Origin: Paragemmobacter amnigenus
Lineage (GTDB): Bacteria > Pseudomonadota > Alphaproteobacteria > Rhodobacterales > Rhodobacteraceae
Assembly: GCF_009908265.2 (NCBI RefSeq)
Contig: NZ_JAAATX020000002.1
Span: 248,001 to 312,000, forward strand
Length of the DNA: 64,000 nucleotides
Direction of reading: 5' to 3'
Positions 47,178-56,194 of this stretch are shown here, one piece after another. Positions within the stretch are counted from its first letter, which is position 1. The number at the start of each line of letters is the position of its first letter. Both the position numbers and the translations under genes were made by a program. The notes below the pieces were generated by a model. That model saw only the letters and a list, made by a program, of their open reading frames with translations, was not told the origin of the DNA and made no database searches.

Positions 47178-48178
47178 GGAGTTGCGGGGGCGCGCAGGGT
47201 TGCGCGCTCCACCACCTCGCAGGGGAAGAGGCGGATTTCGGGGGGGCGGGCAGGATCGTCGATCGCGGCTGTCACGAGATCGATGGCGGCGTCGATGATC
47301 TGCGCCAAGGGCTGGCGGATCGTCGTGAGGCCGATCATGTCCCAGCCCGACATCTCCATCCCGTTCAGTCCGATCAGGCCTATGTCGCGTGGCACGGACA
47401 GCCCCGCCGCGCGGATAGCGTCCAGCGCGCCGACGGCGAGCAGGTCGTCGCCGCAGAAATAGGCCTCGGCCGGTGCGGCGCGCAGCAGGCGGGCCATTTC
47501 GGCGCGGCCTGCGTCATGCGTGTAGGCGGCTGCATAACTGGCGGTCGCGGTGGCGTCGGGCGCGTCGGCAAGGGCCGAGAGGAAGCCTGCGGCGCGGTCC
47601 TGTGTCGAGCTTGCGCTTTCCGGCCCGCCCAGAAAGCCCAGCCTGCGATATCCCCGTCGCAAGAGTTCGCTGGCCGCGATCCGCCCGCAGGCGATGTTGT
47701 CTATGCCGACGACATGGACATCCGGCCGTGGGCTGCCGCGCCCGAAGGCATGGACGACCGGAAGGCCCGCCCGTTGGAAGGCAGCGGCGAAGTCGGGTTG
47801 CAAGGTCGATGACGCGACGATCACGCCGTCGACCGAGTACTGGCGCAGCATCCGCACCGAGGCAGCGGGGTCCGTTGCACCGCTGAGATTGACGAGAAGC
47901 GGACGCAGGCCGCGATCCTGAAGCCCGCGGGTGAAGAGGTCGCAGACTTCAAGGATCAGGGGATTGCGGAAGTTGTTGATGATCAGACCGACGAGCTTTG
48001 TGCGCCCCGTCGTCAGGCTGGAGGCAAGCGCGTTCGGCGCATAGCCCAGTTCCCGCGCGGCCTTTTCCACCTTGGCGCGGGTCTTGGCCGACACCGAGGC
48101 ACCGTCGGTAAAGGTGCGCGACACCGCCGAACGCGACACGCCCGCGCGCGCGGCCACCTCTTTCAGGGTTATCGCCAT
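47174..48178 (-). CDS. LacI-family transcriptional regulator of the inositol-type cluster
   Basis: 334 residues. HTH and hinge at 1-60 (ITLKEVAARAGVSRSAVSRTFTDG, ELGYAPNALASSLTTGRT), then a periplasmic-binding-protein-like effector domain with VDGVIVASST, HVVGIDNIACGR, LGFLGGPES and GLNGMEMSGWDMIGLTTIRQP. ATG 48178 is used; a TTG four codons upstream is also possible. The gene is convergent with the second dehydrogenase and probably binds the 43951 palindrome. Confidence 0.88.
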   Translation of the reverse strand: MAITLKEVAARAGVSRSAVSRTFTDGASVSAKTRAKVEKAARELGYAPNALASSLTTGRTKLVGLIINNFRNPLILEVCDLFTRGLQDRGLRPLLVNLSGATDPAASVRMLRQYSVDGVIVASSTLQPDFAAAFQRAGLPVVHAFGRGSPRPDVHVVGIDNIACGRIAASELLRRGYRRLGFLGGPESASSTQDRAAGFLSALADAPDATATASYAAAYTHDAGRAEMARLLRAAPAEAYFCGDDLLAVGALDAIRAAGLSVPRDIGLIGLNGMEMSGWDMIGLTTIRQPLAQIIDAAIDLVTAAIDDPARPPEIRLFPCEVVERATLRAPATP

Positions 48179-48301
48179 CGACCCATCCAACCTTTTCCGC
48201 CGTGACTATACATGGCGGAGCCGAAAGGAAAAACCTTGCTGTCCGGCAGCGTGGAAGCGGGGGCTGCGGGGCGGACAGGAATTTTGAGTTCGAAATTTTC
48301 G

Positions 48302-48347
48302 TTGACAGAACGGATGGCCCCGTAAAATCTTAACCCAAGAGTTAAGA
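48302..48347 (+). promoter_or_regulatory. Promoter-like elements and inverted repeat before the NicX-like operon
   Basis: TTGACA at 48302-48307 and TAAAAT at 48323-48328 (15-bp spacer, short) lie before the operon. Overlapping the -10, TCTTAAC-CCAAGA-GTTAAGA forms a perfect 7-bp inverted repeat at 48328-48347, ending 39 bp before ATG 48387. Its position downstream of the -10 suits a repressor site; the TetR protein encoded in the operon is the natural candidate. Confidence 0.55.
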
Positions 48348-48386
48348 ATTTCGCATCACGGCGAATCGTATATCAGGGATGGTCCG

Positions 48387-49436
48387 ATGCTTCAGGAACG
48401 CATCGAGGGCAAATGGCTTGCCGCTTTCCGGCGTGTCTTTGCCTTGAACGGGATCGGGCAGGGGACGCGGGTGGCGATCCTGTCGGAAACGCAGTCTCGC
48501 CCCGTTCTGGTACATCTGTCGGAACTGGCAGCTTATGACCTTGGCGCCGAGTTCTGCATGATCCAGATGCCCACCCCGCCGCAAAGCGCGCCCGTTCCGG
48601 TGAAATCCACCGGCACCAGTTGGGCCATCGCCGGCAACCGCGCAGTGGTCGAGGCGCTGAAACTGGTCGAGGTGATCGTGGATTGCACGGTCGAGGGGAT
48701 CATCCACGCCCCCGAATGGCCGGAAATCGAGGAGGCGGGGCGAACGCGCCTGCTCGTCATCACCAACGAACACCCCGAAATCCTTGAACGGACAGAGCCG
48801 AAGGCCGAGGACAACATCAAGCTGCAACTGGGCATCCAGATGCTGCGCGAGGCGTCCGAGATGCGGGTGACGTCGAAGGCCGGCACTGACCTGACGGTGG
48901 ACCTGCGCGGCGCGCCCTGCGGCGGGACGGCGGGTTTCGGCACCACGCCGGGGGCGGTGGCGCATTGGCCGGGGGGGCTCTGTCTGGCCTTTCCCGGCAA
49001 GGATGCGGTGAACGGCCGGATCGTCATGGACGTGGGCGACATGAACCTGACGTTCAAGACCTTTCTGACCAGCCGTGTCGACTTCACCATCGAGAACGAC
49101 TTCGTCACGCAGATCGGCGGCGACGGCATCGATGCACTGCACCTGCGCGAATACATGGAGGCCTGGGAGGACCGGAACGCCTTTGGCATGTCCCATGTCG
49201 GCTGGGGGATGAACCACGGCGCGAAATGGGTGTCGGCTACGATGTACGACAAGCGCGACATGCAGGCGGTGGAGTTCCGCGCGATTGCGGGATCCTTCCT
49301 TTGGTCCACCGGCGCGAACCAGTATGCGGGGCGCTACACGCTCGGCCATTTCGACCTTCCGATGAGGAATTGCACCATCGCCCTGGACGGGCGCGTCGTC
49401 GTGCGCGACGGCGTTTTGCAGGGAGAGCTTGCCTGA
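48387..49436 (+). CDS. NicX-like 2,5-dihydroxypyridine 5,6-dioxygenase family protein
   Basis: 349 residues, M29 leucyl-aminopeptidase-like fold, resembling Pseudomonas NicX along its length (AGTDLTVDLRG, HWPGGLCLAFPGKDAVNG, VMDVGDMNLTFK, SHVGWGMNHGAKW, GSFLWSTGAN, HFDLPMRNC). The Fe(II) ligand pattern known for NicX (His, then His-x-Asp) is conserved as His270 and His321-x-Asp323. NicX opens 2,5-dihydroxypyridine to N-formylmaleamate. A related ring-opening role is likely, but the substrate here is unproven. It is the first gene of an operon; its TGA overlaps the next ATG. Confidence 0.78.
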   Translation: MLQERIEGKWLAAFRRVFALNGIGQGTRVAILSETQSRPVLVHLSELAAYDLGAEFCMIQMPTPPQSAPVPVKSTGTSWAIAGNRAVVEALKLVEVIVDCTVEGIIHAPEWPEIEEAGRTRLLVITNEHPEILERTEPKAEDNIKLQLGIQMLREASEMRVTSKAGTDLTVDLRGAPCGGTAGFGTTPGAVAHWPGGLCLAFPGKDAVNGRIVMDVGDMNLTFKTFLTSRVDFTIENDFVTQIGGDGIDALHLREYMEAWEDRNAFGMSHVGWGMNHGAKWVSATMYDKRDMQAVEFRAIAGSFLWSTGANQYAGRYTLGHFDLPMRNCTIALDGRVVVRDGVLQGELA

Positions 49437-50779
49437 TGACCGAACAGCGCCCCATCGCCGCCGCCATGCCGATGAGCCATCCCGGCGACTATTACGACCT
49501 GTCGCGCATCCGCCCCGAGGTTCTGGCGATGCTGGAAAAGGTGAACGCGCTGGGCGCAACCTTTGCCGCGCGGGCCAAGGCGGTGGATGACGAGGCGTCC
49601 TTTCCGGTCGAGAATTACCGCGATCTGGCGGCGGAAGGGTTCCTGACGCTGTGCATCCCCGAGGAATATGGCGGGATGGGCTTTTCCATGTGGGAATATG
49701 CCATGGTCGGGGCCGAAATCGCCAAGTATTGCGGGGCGACCGCGCTGACCTTCAACATGCACAATTCATCCATGGCATGGTCGCGCTTCATGTATGACAT
49801 GCCCAACCTGACGGTCGAGGAGAAGGCCGCCTTCGCCCCGATGCGCGAACGGCAGTTCCGGCGCGCGGTGGCGGAGCGGGCGATCTATTCGCAGCCCATT
49901 TCCGAAGGCGGGCAGAACTGGACGTCGAAGCCGAACCAGACCCAGTGCCGTGCGGTCGAAGGCGGCTGGAAGATCAACGGGTTCAAGAAATTCGCCTCGC
50001 TTGCGGGCTATTGCGATTACTACACCATCGTCTGCACCGAGGTGTTCGAAGGCGTGGAGCCGCGGCATGAGGACACGATGCTCTTCGTCGTCCACAAGGA
50101 CGCGCCGGGGTTGTCGGTCAAGGGCGAGTGGGACCCGCTGGGGATGCGCGGGACGAACAGCCGCGACCTGATCCTGAAGGATGTCTTCGTCACCGCCGAT
50201 GATCTGCTGATGCCGCGTGGCATCTTTGGCAAGACCCTGCCCAACTGGCCGCATATGATGGCGACGCTGTCGCCCACCTATATGGGTGTGGCGCAGGGGG
50301 CCTTCGATTTTACCGTGGCCTATCTGAAGGGTCAGGTCCCCGGTCAGCCGCCCATCGACCGGCGTATGTATGCGACCAAGCGTATCGCGGTGGGCAAGAT
50401 GTATGCCCGTCTGGCCAACATGCGCGCGCTCTGGTGGCAGGCATTTTCCGAAGCGAAGGGGTTCCCGACCAAGGCCGAGGTGATGCGCATGTATGCCGCG
50501 CAGTACAACGTGATGGAAGGCGCGGCCGAAATGACCAGCATGGCCATCCGCACCTGCGGCGGGCAATCCATGCTGCGGTCGTTGCCGCTGGAGCGGATGT
50601 ATCGCGACAGCCGCTGCGGCGCGCTGATGCTGCCCTATACGTCGGAGATCATGGAAGATTACCTGTCCATCCTGACGCTTTACGACATGGACGAGATCGA
50701 CGATGCCCCCGGCGACGAGGGGGGCGCGCGCAACTCGCTCTGGCGCGGGGATGCGGGGTCGCTCAAGGGGCTGCGCTGA
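49436..50779 (+). CDS. Acyl-CoA-dehydrogenase-fold flavoprotein
   Basis: 447 residues. The ACAD fold is clear: IPEEYGGMGFSMWEYAMVGAEIAKYCG, QPISEGG, GFKKFASLAG, DPLGMRGTNSRDLILKDVFV, and the C-terminal MYRDSRCGALMLPYTSEIMEDYL. At the place where most acyl-CoA dehydrogenases carry the catalytic Glu before G-T-S-E there is Pro (LPYTSE). It may use another base, or act as a flavin monooxygenase with the flavin reductase encoded later in the operon. ATG overlaps the NicX-like stop (TGATG). Confidence 0.82.
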   Translation: MTEQRPIAAAMPMSHPGDYYDLSRIRPEVLAMLEKVNALGATFAARAKAVDDEASFPVENYRDLAAEGFLTLCIPEEYGGMGFSMWEYAMVGAEIAKYCGATALTFNMHNSSMAWSRFMYDMPNLTVEEKAAFAPMRERQFRRAVAERAIYSQPISEGGQNWTSKPNQTQCRAVEGGWKINGFKKFASLAGYCDYYTIVCTEVFEGVEPRHEDTMLFVVHKDAPGLSVKGEWDPLGMRGTNSRDLILKDVFVTADDLLMPRGIFGKTLPNWPHMMATLSPTYMGVAQGAFDFTVAYLKGQVPGQPPIDRRMYATKRIAVGKMYARLANMRALWWQAFSEAKGFPTKAEVMRMYAAQYNVMEGAAEMTSMAIRTCGGQSMLRSLPLERMYRDSRCGALMLPYTSEIMEDYLSILTLYDMDEIDDAPGDEGGARNSLWRGDAGSLKGLR

Positions 50780-50780
50780 G

Positions 50781-52067
50781 GTGCCGAAGGACAGCGTCCA
50801 TGTCCACGGCCACCTCGCCGCCGATCCGGCGGCGGTCTGGGCCGTGCTGCGCGACTTCTGCGCGCCGTGGCATCCGTGGATCGCCACGATGCAGGCGGAA
50901 CGCGACGCGCGGGGCAGCCTGATCCGCGCCTTTACGGTGGCAGGCGAGGTGACGGTCTATCGCGAGCAGCGGACCTATCTGTCGGACAGCGACCGCGTGC
51001 TGGCCTATACCCATCTGGAGGGGATCGCGGGCTGCGAGGCCTATGATGCCCGCGTAACCGTATCCCCGTCCGAGCAGGGCGGCAGCGTGGTGACCTGGAC
51101 CGCGCAGGTCAGCGCGCCCGTGGCGCGTCTGGCGCCGATCTGCGACGGGACGGCGGCGGTGTTCCGCGCGGGCATCGACGCGCTGGGCGGGCTGGCCCGC
51201 GCGCCACAGGATGCGGCCCCCTTGCCCGCGCCGGTGGCGGTGGAGCGGGTCGTTTTCGACGACCTGCCGCGCCTTGCGCTGGATGTGACGCCCGACCGCG
51301 GGGACGTGCGGCTGTGCCTGTTCCTGCACGGGATCGGCGGCGGGCGGGTGAACTGGCGCGCGCAACTCGGTGCAGCGGGGCACCATATCCGCGCCGCCGC
51401 GATGGACCTGCGGGGGTATGGCGACAGCACGCTCGGCCCCCGCCAATCCATGGTCGACGATTATTGCGCCGATATCCTGCGGGTGATGGAGGTGCTGGGG
51501 GCGAAACGACTGGTCCTTGCGGGCCTGTCCTACGGGTCGTGGATCGCCACCTCCTTTGCCATGCGCCATCCCGATTTGCTGGACGGGCTGGTCCTGTCCG
51601 GCGGCTGCACCGGCATGTCCGAGGCAGGGCCGGAAGAACGCGAGGCGTTCCGCGTCAGCCGCGAGGTGCCGCTGAACGCGGGGCAGGTTCCGGCGGATTT
51701 CGCCCCCGCCGTGGTCAAGGTGCTTGCGGGGCCAGATGCATCGGAAGCGGTCAGGGCAGACCTCCTTGCCTCCATGTCGGCCATTCCGGCGGCGACCTAT
51801 CGCGACGCGCTGGTCTGCTTCACCAATCCGCGCGAGCGGTTCGACTTTTCCCGCCTGACCATGCCCGTCCTGATGATAACGGGCGAGCATGACCGTCTGG
51901 CCCCGCCGACCGAGATACGGGGCGTCGCGGGCCGCATCTGGGACAGTGCCCGCCGCCCCGATGTGCGCTTCGAGGTGATCGCGGGCGCGGGCCATGTCTG
52001 CAACGTGGAACGGCCCGACACCTATTCCTGTCACCTCACCGACTTCCTGCAGGGGCTGCCGGCATGA
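50781..52067 (+). CDS. SRPBCC domain fused to an alpha/beta hydrolase
   Basis: 428 residues from GTG 50781, one base after the upstream stop. Residues about 5-145 form an SRPBCC (START/polyketide-cyclase-like) ligand-binding domain (DPAAVWAVLRDFCAPWHPWIA). Residues about 160-428 form an alpha/beta hydrolase with Ser250 in GLSYG, Asp371 in GEHDRL and His405 in AGHVCN as probable triad, plus the FLHGIGGGRVNW oxyanion loop. NicD, which deformylates N-formylmaleamate after NicX, is also an alpha/beta hydrolase, so the pair NicX-like plus hydrolase is meaningful. The fusion is unusual. Confidence 0.82.
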   Translation: MPKDSVHVHGHLAADPAAVWAVLRDFCAPWHPWIATMQAERDARGSLIRAFTVAGEVTVYREQRTYLSDSDRVLAYTHLEGIAGCEAYDARVTVSPSEQGGSVVTWTAQVSAPVARLAPICDGTAAVFRAGIDALGGLARAPQDAAPLPAPVAVERVVFDDLPRLALDVTPDRGDVRLCLFLHGIGGGRVNWRAQLGAAGHHIRAAAMDLRGYGDSTLGPRQSMVDDYCADILRVMEVLGAKRLVLAGLSYGSWIATSFAMRHPDLLDGLVLSGGCTGMSEAGPEEREAFRVSREVPLNAGQVPADFAPAVVKVLAGPDASEAVRADLLASMSAIPAATYRDALVCFTNPRERFDFSRLTMPVLMITGEHDRLAPPTEIRGVAGRIWDSARRPDVRFEVIAGAGHVCNVERPDTYSCHLTDFLQGLPA

Positions 52068-52744
52068 ACGCCCCCTCGCGCCGTGAACTCAACCGCATGG
52101 AGCGGACGCGGCGCATTCTTGACGGCGCGCTGCGGGTCTTTGCCGGGGCAGGCTATTCTGGCACCACGATGGATGCCGTGGCGGCGGCGGCGGGGCTGTC
52201 GAAACCCACGCTCTACCAGTATTTCGACAGCAAGGATGCGCTGTTCCAGGCGATGATGGCGGGCCTGCGTGACCGGATGATGGATGTGTTCGACCATCCC
52301 TCGCCGCAGGGCATGGTGCATGACCTGCACGCCTTCGCATGGGATTACGCCGATGTGGTGATGAGCCCCGACATGCTCTCTCTCGCGCGGCTGATCATCG
52401 GAGAGGTCCAGCGCTTCCCCGAGATCGGGCGCGCCTATCAGGCCAGCGGGCCGGATCGTCTTTTGGCCGGCATCATGGCCTATATGACGGCGCAGCGTGA
52501 TGAGGGGCGGCTGGCATTCGACGATGCGGAACTGGCGGCGCAGGATTTCTGGGGTCTGATCCTGTCGGCACCGCGGACGCAGGCGCTCTATCAACCTGAT
52601 GCCATGCCGTCGCGGGATGAACTGGCGCGATACATCCTGAACGGCCTGCGGGTGTTCCTGCGGGCCTATTCTACCGATCCGGCCACCGATCTGAAAAAGC
52701 TAGAGACGCTTGCAAGCGTCCGAATGACAGGGACAGAACCATGA
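52064..52744 (+). CDS. TetR-family transcriptional regulator
   Basis: 226 residues. N-terminal HTH at about 16-62 (RRILDGALRVFAGAGYSGTTMDAVAAAAGLSKPTLYQYFDSKDALFQAMM), then a TetR C-terminal ligand domain. It overlaps the hydrolase gene and the glutamine-synthetase-like gene by 4 bp each (ATGA), so it is made with the pathway. It is a probable repressor acting at the inverted repeat 48328-48347, autoregulating the operon. Confidence 0.88.
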   Translation: MNAPSRRELNRMERTRRILDGALRVFAGAGYSGTTMDAVAAAAGLSKPTLYQYFDSKDALFQAMMAGLRDRMMDVFDHPSPQGMVHDLHAFAWDYADVVMSPDMLSLARLIIGEVQRFPEIGRAYQASGPDRLLAGIMAYMTAQRDEGRLAFDDAELAAQDFWGLILSAPRTQALYQPDAMPSRDELARYILNGLRVFLRAYSTDPATDLKKLETLASVRMTGTEP

Positions 52745-54081
52745 AACTGGAAGAGTACATTGCCGATCCCGCCAGCCGATTTGCCACCGTGGCGATGGCC
52801 GACACGAACGGCCTGCTGCGCGGGCAGATGGTGTCGGTGAACAGCCTGAAGGGGATCGCCAAGAACGGCATGGGCATGGCGCCCGCGCAACTGTCGCTGG
52901 ACCCCACGGATGTTCTGCTGACCATCCCGGGGGTGAATGACGAGACGGGCGATTTCCACGACGACCCCTTGCAGGTGGACCCCGCCACGGTCCGCCGCCT
53001 GCCGTGGTCGAAGCCGGGGCATGACCTGCTGGTGCTGTCGAATTTCACGGGCGAGTCTGCCAAGATGTGCCCCCGTTCCATCCTGAAATCCGTGCTGGCG
53101 CGAGCGGGGGAGGCGGGGTTCGTTCCGAAATACGGGATGGAACTGGAATACACGCTCTTCGACGAAAGCCCCGAAAGCGCGCGGGCCAAAGGATACCGCA
53201 ATCTCAAACCCGCCACACAGCATGCCAGCCATGACCTGACGATCTATCAGGCCGTGCAGACCGAATGGTACGAGGCGATTGCGGCCATGTGCGAACCCCT
53301 GCGCATCGACCTTGCCAAGATGCACGAGGAGATCGGCGCGGGCTTCATGGAGGCCTGCATCGGCGCGGGCGAGGGGCTGGAGCCTGCGGACCAGCTGGTG
53401 CTGCTCAAGAACTTCATCCGCGCGCTGGCCTTGCGGCAGGGGCGGTCCGTCACCTTCATGCCGCGCTGGAACGAACAGGCCGACAGCCAGTCGATCCACC
53501 TGCATGTCAGCCTGAAGGACAAGGCTGGAAAGCCGCTGTTCCACGATCCCGCCGGAAAGAACGGGGTCAGCCGGACCTTCCTGCACTTCCTTGGCGGGTT
53601 GCAGAAATACATCGGCGACATGACGTTGGTCTTCCAGCCCACGGTGAACAGCTACCGCCGCTTTGCGCCGGGCACCTTTGCGCCGCCCGGTCTGACATGG
53701 GGATACGAGAACCGCACGACCTGCTTCCGCATCGTGGGCCATGACGCGGGCAGCCTGCGGGTGGAAAACCGCCTGCCGGGGGCGGATACCAACCCCTACC
53801 TCACCACCGCCGCCACCATTGCGGCGGGCGTGGCGGGCATCATGGAACAGGTCGAACCCGATCCCGAAACCATAGGCTCGGGCTATGCCCAGACCCCGCC
53901 CCGCGATTTCGCGCGGTCCATGCCCGAGGCGATCGACCGCCTGCGCGGGTCCGATTTTGCCAAGGACTGGCTGGGTCCGCGCTTTGTCGAGGCCTTCACC
54001 GCCACGCGCGAGGGGCAGTATGACGAATTCCGGCGCAAGGTGCCGGATGTCGAACTCGAACGCTTCTTCGATCTGGGATGA
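52741..54081 (+). CDS. Glutamine-synthetase-like gamma-glutamyl ligase
   Basis: 446 residues of the GS class I-like family that includes PuuA, IpuC and the anilide synthases AtdA1/TdnQ, which join glutamate to an amine using ATP. Visible features: YGMELEYTLFDES (metal-binding Glu), HEEIGAGFMEACIG, SIHLHVSLKD (His of the n2 site), YRRFAPGTFAPPGLTWGYENRTTCFR and VENRLPGADTNPY. It is unlikely to be the housekeeping GS, being shorter-typed and in a catabolic operon. It suggests the pathway starts from or passes through an amine. Confidence 0.83.
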   Translation: MKLEEYIADPASRFATVAMADTNGLLRGQMVSVNSLKGIAKNGMGMAPAQLSLDPTDVLLTIPGVNDETGDFHDDPLQVDPATVRRLPWSKPGHDLLVLSNFTGESAKMCPRSILKSVLARAGEAGFVPKYGMELEYTLFDESPESARAKGYRNLKPATQHASHDLTIYQAVQTEWYEAIAAMCEPLRIDLAKMHEEIGAGFMEACIGAGEGLEPADQLVLLKNFIRALALRQGRSVTFMPRWNEQADSQSIHLHVSLKDKAGKPLFHDPAGKNGVSRTFLHFLGGLQKYIGDMTLVFQPTVNSYRRFAPGTFAPPGLTWGYENRTTCFRIVGHDAGSLRVENRLPGADTNPYLTTAATIAAGVAGIMEQVEPDPETIGSGYAQTPPRDFARSMPEAIDRLRGSDFAKDWLGPRFVEAFTATREGQYDEFRRKVPDVELERFFDLG

Positions 54082-54599
54082 CGGGCATGGATGACCTGCG
54101 CGCCCGCTTTCTGGAAGGCATGAGCCGCGCGGCCACCTTTGTCGCGGTCGCCACGACCGATGGCGAGGGTGGACGGGCGGGGGTCACGATCTCGTCGCTG
54201 ACCTCTGTCTCGGCGGATGGAGAGGGGCCGTCGCTGCTGGCCTGCATCCATCATCAAAGTCCTGCGGCTGCGGCCATCCTGAGAAACCGCGCCTTCTGCG
54301 CCAATCTGCTGGCCGAGGATCAGCAGGCGGTTTCCGACCTTTTCGCGGGACGCGCCGGTGGTGACCACGCGCTGCGCTTTGATCGGACGGACTGGGAAGC
54401 GGGGCCTCTGGGCCAGCCGCTGCTGTCAGGGGCTACGGCTGTGTTCGAATGCCGTCTGGCGACCGCGCTTTTGTGGGAGACGCATCACATCATCGTCGGC
54501 CGTGTCATGTCTGTCCGTTTGTCAGAGAGCCCGGCGGCGCTGCTATACGGTCAACGGGCCTATCGACGGGCGGTGCACCTGCCCGCTGCCAAGGTCTGA
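54078..54599 (+). CDS. Flavin reductase (HpaC/FMN_red family)
   Basis: 173 residues. FLEGMSRAATFVAVATTDGEGGRAGVTISSLTSVS is the FMN-binding start of the family; FCANLLAEDQQAVSDLFAG and HHIIVGRV follow. It supplies reduced flavin to a partner monooxygenase, the best candidate being the ACAD-fold protein at 49436. ATG 54078 overlaps the previous stop (ATGA). Confidence 0.85.
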   Translation: MTGMDDLRARFLEGMSRAATFVAVATTDGEGGRAGVTISSLTSVSADGEGPSLLACIHHQSPAAAAILRNRAFCANLLAEDQQAVSDLFAGRAGGDHALRFDRTDWEAGPLGQPLLSGATAVFECRLATALLWETHHIIVGRVMSVRLSESPAALLYGQRAYRRAVHLPAAKV

Positions 54600-54687
54600 A
54601 CGGGATACCCACCGGCACGGAGAGGCCGGGGGAAAACGGGGGCAACCGGCGCAAGACCGGTGCCTGCAACCAACAAGGAGTGAGTGG

Positions 54688-56136
54688 ATGACGAATGAAA
54701 CGGGGGACGGGGCGAACCAGCTTCGCCGGAACTCGCTGGGGTTGATCGCGGTCACCTTCATGGTGATTTCGGCGGCGGCCCCGCTGACAGGGGTGGCGGG
54801 CGCAGTGCCCATCGCCTTCCTTCTCGGGAACGGAACGGGGGTTCCGGCGACCTTCCTGTTCATGACGCTGGTCATGCTGGCCTTTGCGGCCGGTTACGTG
54901 GCCATGTCGCGACATGTGAAGAACGCGGGCGCCTTCTATGCCTATGCCGCGCGCGGCCTTGGCGGGCGCTGGGCGGGGGCCACGGCCTTTACCGCGCTGG
55001 CCGCATACAACGCCATGCAATTCGGCCTGATCGGGCTTCTGGGCGGCATCGCCGCCGGGGTCTTCGGCAGTTTCGGCATCAACCTGCCGTGGTGGGGGTG
55101 GAGCCTGATCGCCATCGCCCTTGTCGGCATCCTGGGCTACCGGCAAGTGGACCTGTCGGCCAAGGTGCTGATCGTTCTGGTGGCGCTGGAATATCTGATC
55201 GTGCTGGTCGTCGACTTCGCCATCCTTGCCCAGGGCGGGGCGGTCGATGCGGGGGGGCTTTCGGTCAACCTGTTCGACACGGGCGCGATCTTCTCGGGGT
55301 CGCTCACCGCGGCGATCCTGTTCTGTCTGGGGTCCTTCATCGGCTTCGAGGCGACGACGATCTATGCCGAAGAGGCGCGGGATCCCGAAAAGACCATTCC
55401 GCGCGCGACCTATCTGTCGGTGCTGATGATCGGGCTGTTCTTCGTCTTCACTACATGGCTGATGATCGCCGGTGTGGGGGCAGAGAACCTTTTGCCCACC
55501 ATCGGCGGGCTGGCCGATCCGACGGAATATTTCTTCATGCTGGCCGACATGTATGTGGGCGGCCCCGTTCCGCCGATCGCGGGCATCCTGCTGGTCTCCA
55601 GCCTGTTCGCCGCGCTGTCGGCTTTTCACAACTACATCGCGCGCTATTCCTATGTGGCAGGGCGCGAGGGGCTGCTTCCTGCCGCCTTCGGGCGCACCCA
55701 TGACGCACATTCCAGCCCGCATGTCGGGTCTGTCGTGCAGACGGTGGGTGCGCTGGCGGTGCTGGCGGTTTTTGCCGGTCTCGGCCTCGATCCGGTGCTG
55801 AATATGTTCACATGGATCAGCCAGATCGGCACGCTGGGCGTTTTGGGGATGATGACGGTGACCTCGCTGGCCGTGATCATGTTCTTCCGCCGTCAGGGCG
55901 GCGGGTCGGCGATCGCGACGGTGATCCTTCCGGCCCTGTCGGGACTGATCATGGCGGCGCTCTTCGTCTATATCTTCGCCAATTTCGGTGACCTGACCGG
56001 GACGGCGGGCGGCGGGCTGAGCTGGATCCTTCCCGGCCTCATCCCGCTGGCGGCGGTGATCGGATGGATCGCGGCGATGCGACTGGAAAAGGCTGATCCC
56101 GCCGGCTTTGCCCGTATGGGCGAGAACCGCGCCTGA
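54688..56136 (+). CDS. APC-family amino acid/amine permease
   Basis: 482 residues with about twelve membrane segments. The N-terminal NSLGLIAVTFMVISAAAPLTGVAG, GAFYAYAARGLGG and the FIGFEATTIYAEEARDPEKTIPRATYLS segment after helix 6 are typical of the APC superfamily. AAGGAG precedes ATG 54688. It lies between the flavin reductase and the CoA ligase and is probably the uptake system of this pathway, for an amine or amino acid. Confidence 0.88.
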   Translation: MTNETGDGANQLRRNSLGLIAVTFMVISAAAPLTGVAGAVPIAFLLGNGTGVPATFLFMTLVMLAFAAGYVAMSRHVKNAGAFYAYAARGLGGRWAGATAFTALAAYNAMQFGLIGLLGGIAAGVFGSFGINLPWWGWSLIAIALVGILGYRQVDLSAKVLIVLVALEYLIVLVVDFAILAQGGAVDAGGLSVNLFDTGAIFSGSLTAAILFCLGSFIGFEATTIYAEEARDPEKTIPRATYLSVLMIGLFFVFTTWLMIAGVGAENLLPTIGGLADPTEYFFMLADMYVGGPVPPIAGILLVSSLFAALSAFHNYIARYSYVAGREGLLPAAFGRTHDAHSSPHVGSVVQTVGALAVLAVFAGLGLDPVLNMFTWISQIGTLGVLGMMTVTSLAVIMFFRRQGGGSAIATVILPALSGLIMAALFVYIFANFGDLTGTAGGGLSWILPGLIPLAAVIGWIAAMRLEKADPAGFARMGENRA

Positions 56137-56194
56137 CGCAAAAGGGGGTGCGCGCCTTGCGCGCGCCCCTGTCTGCCCGAGAGAGGAAGATCCG

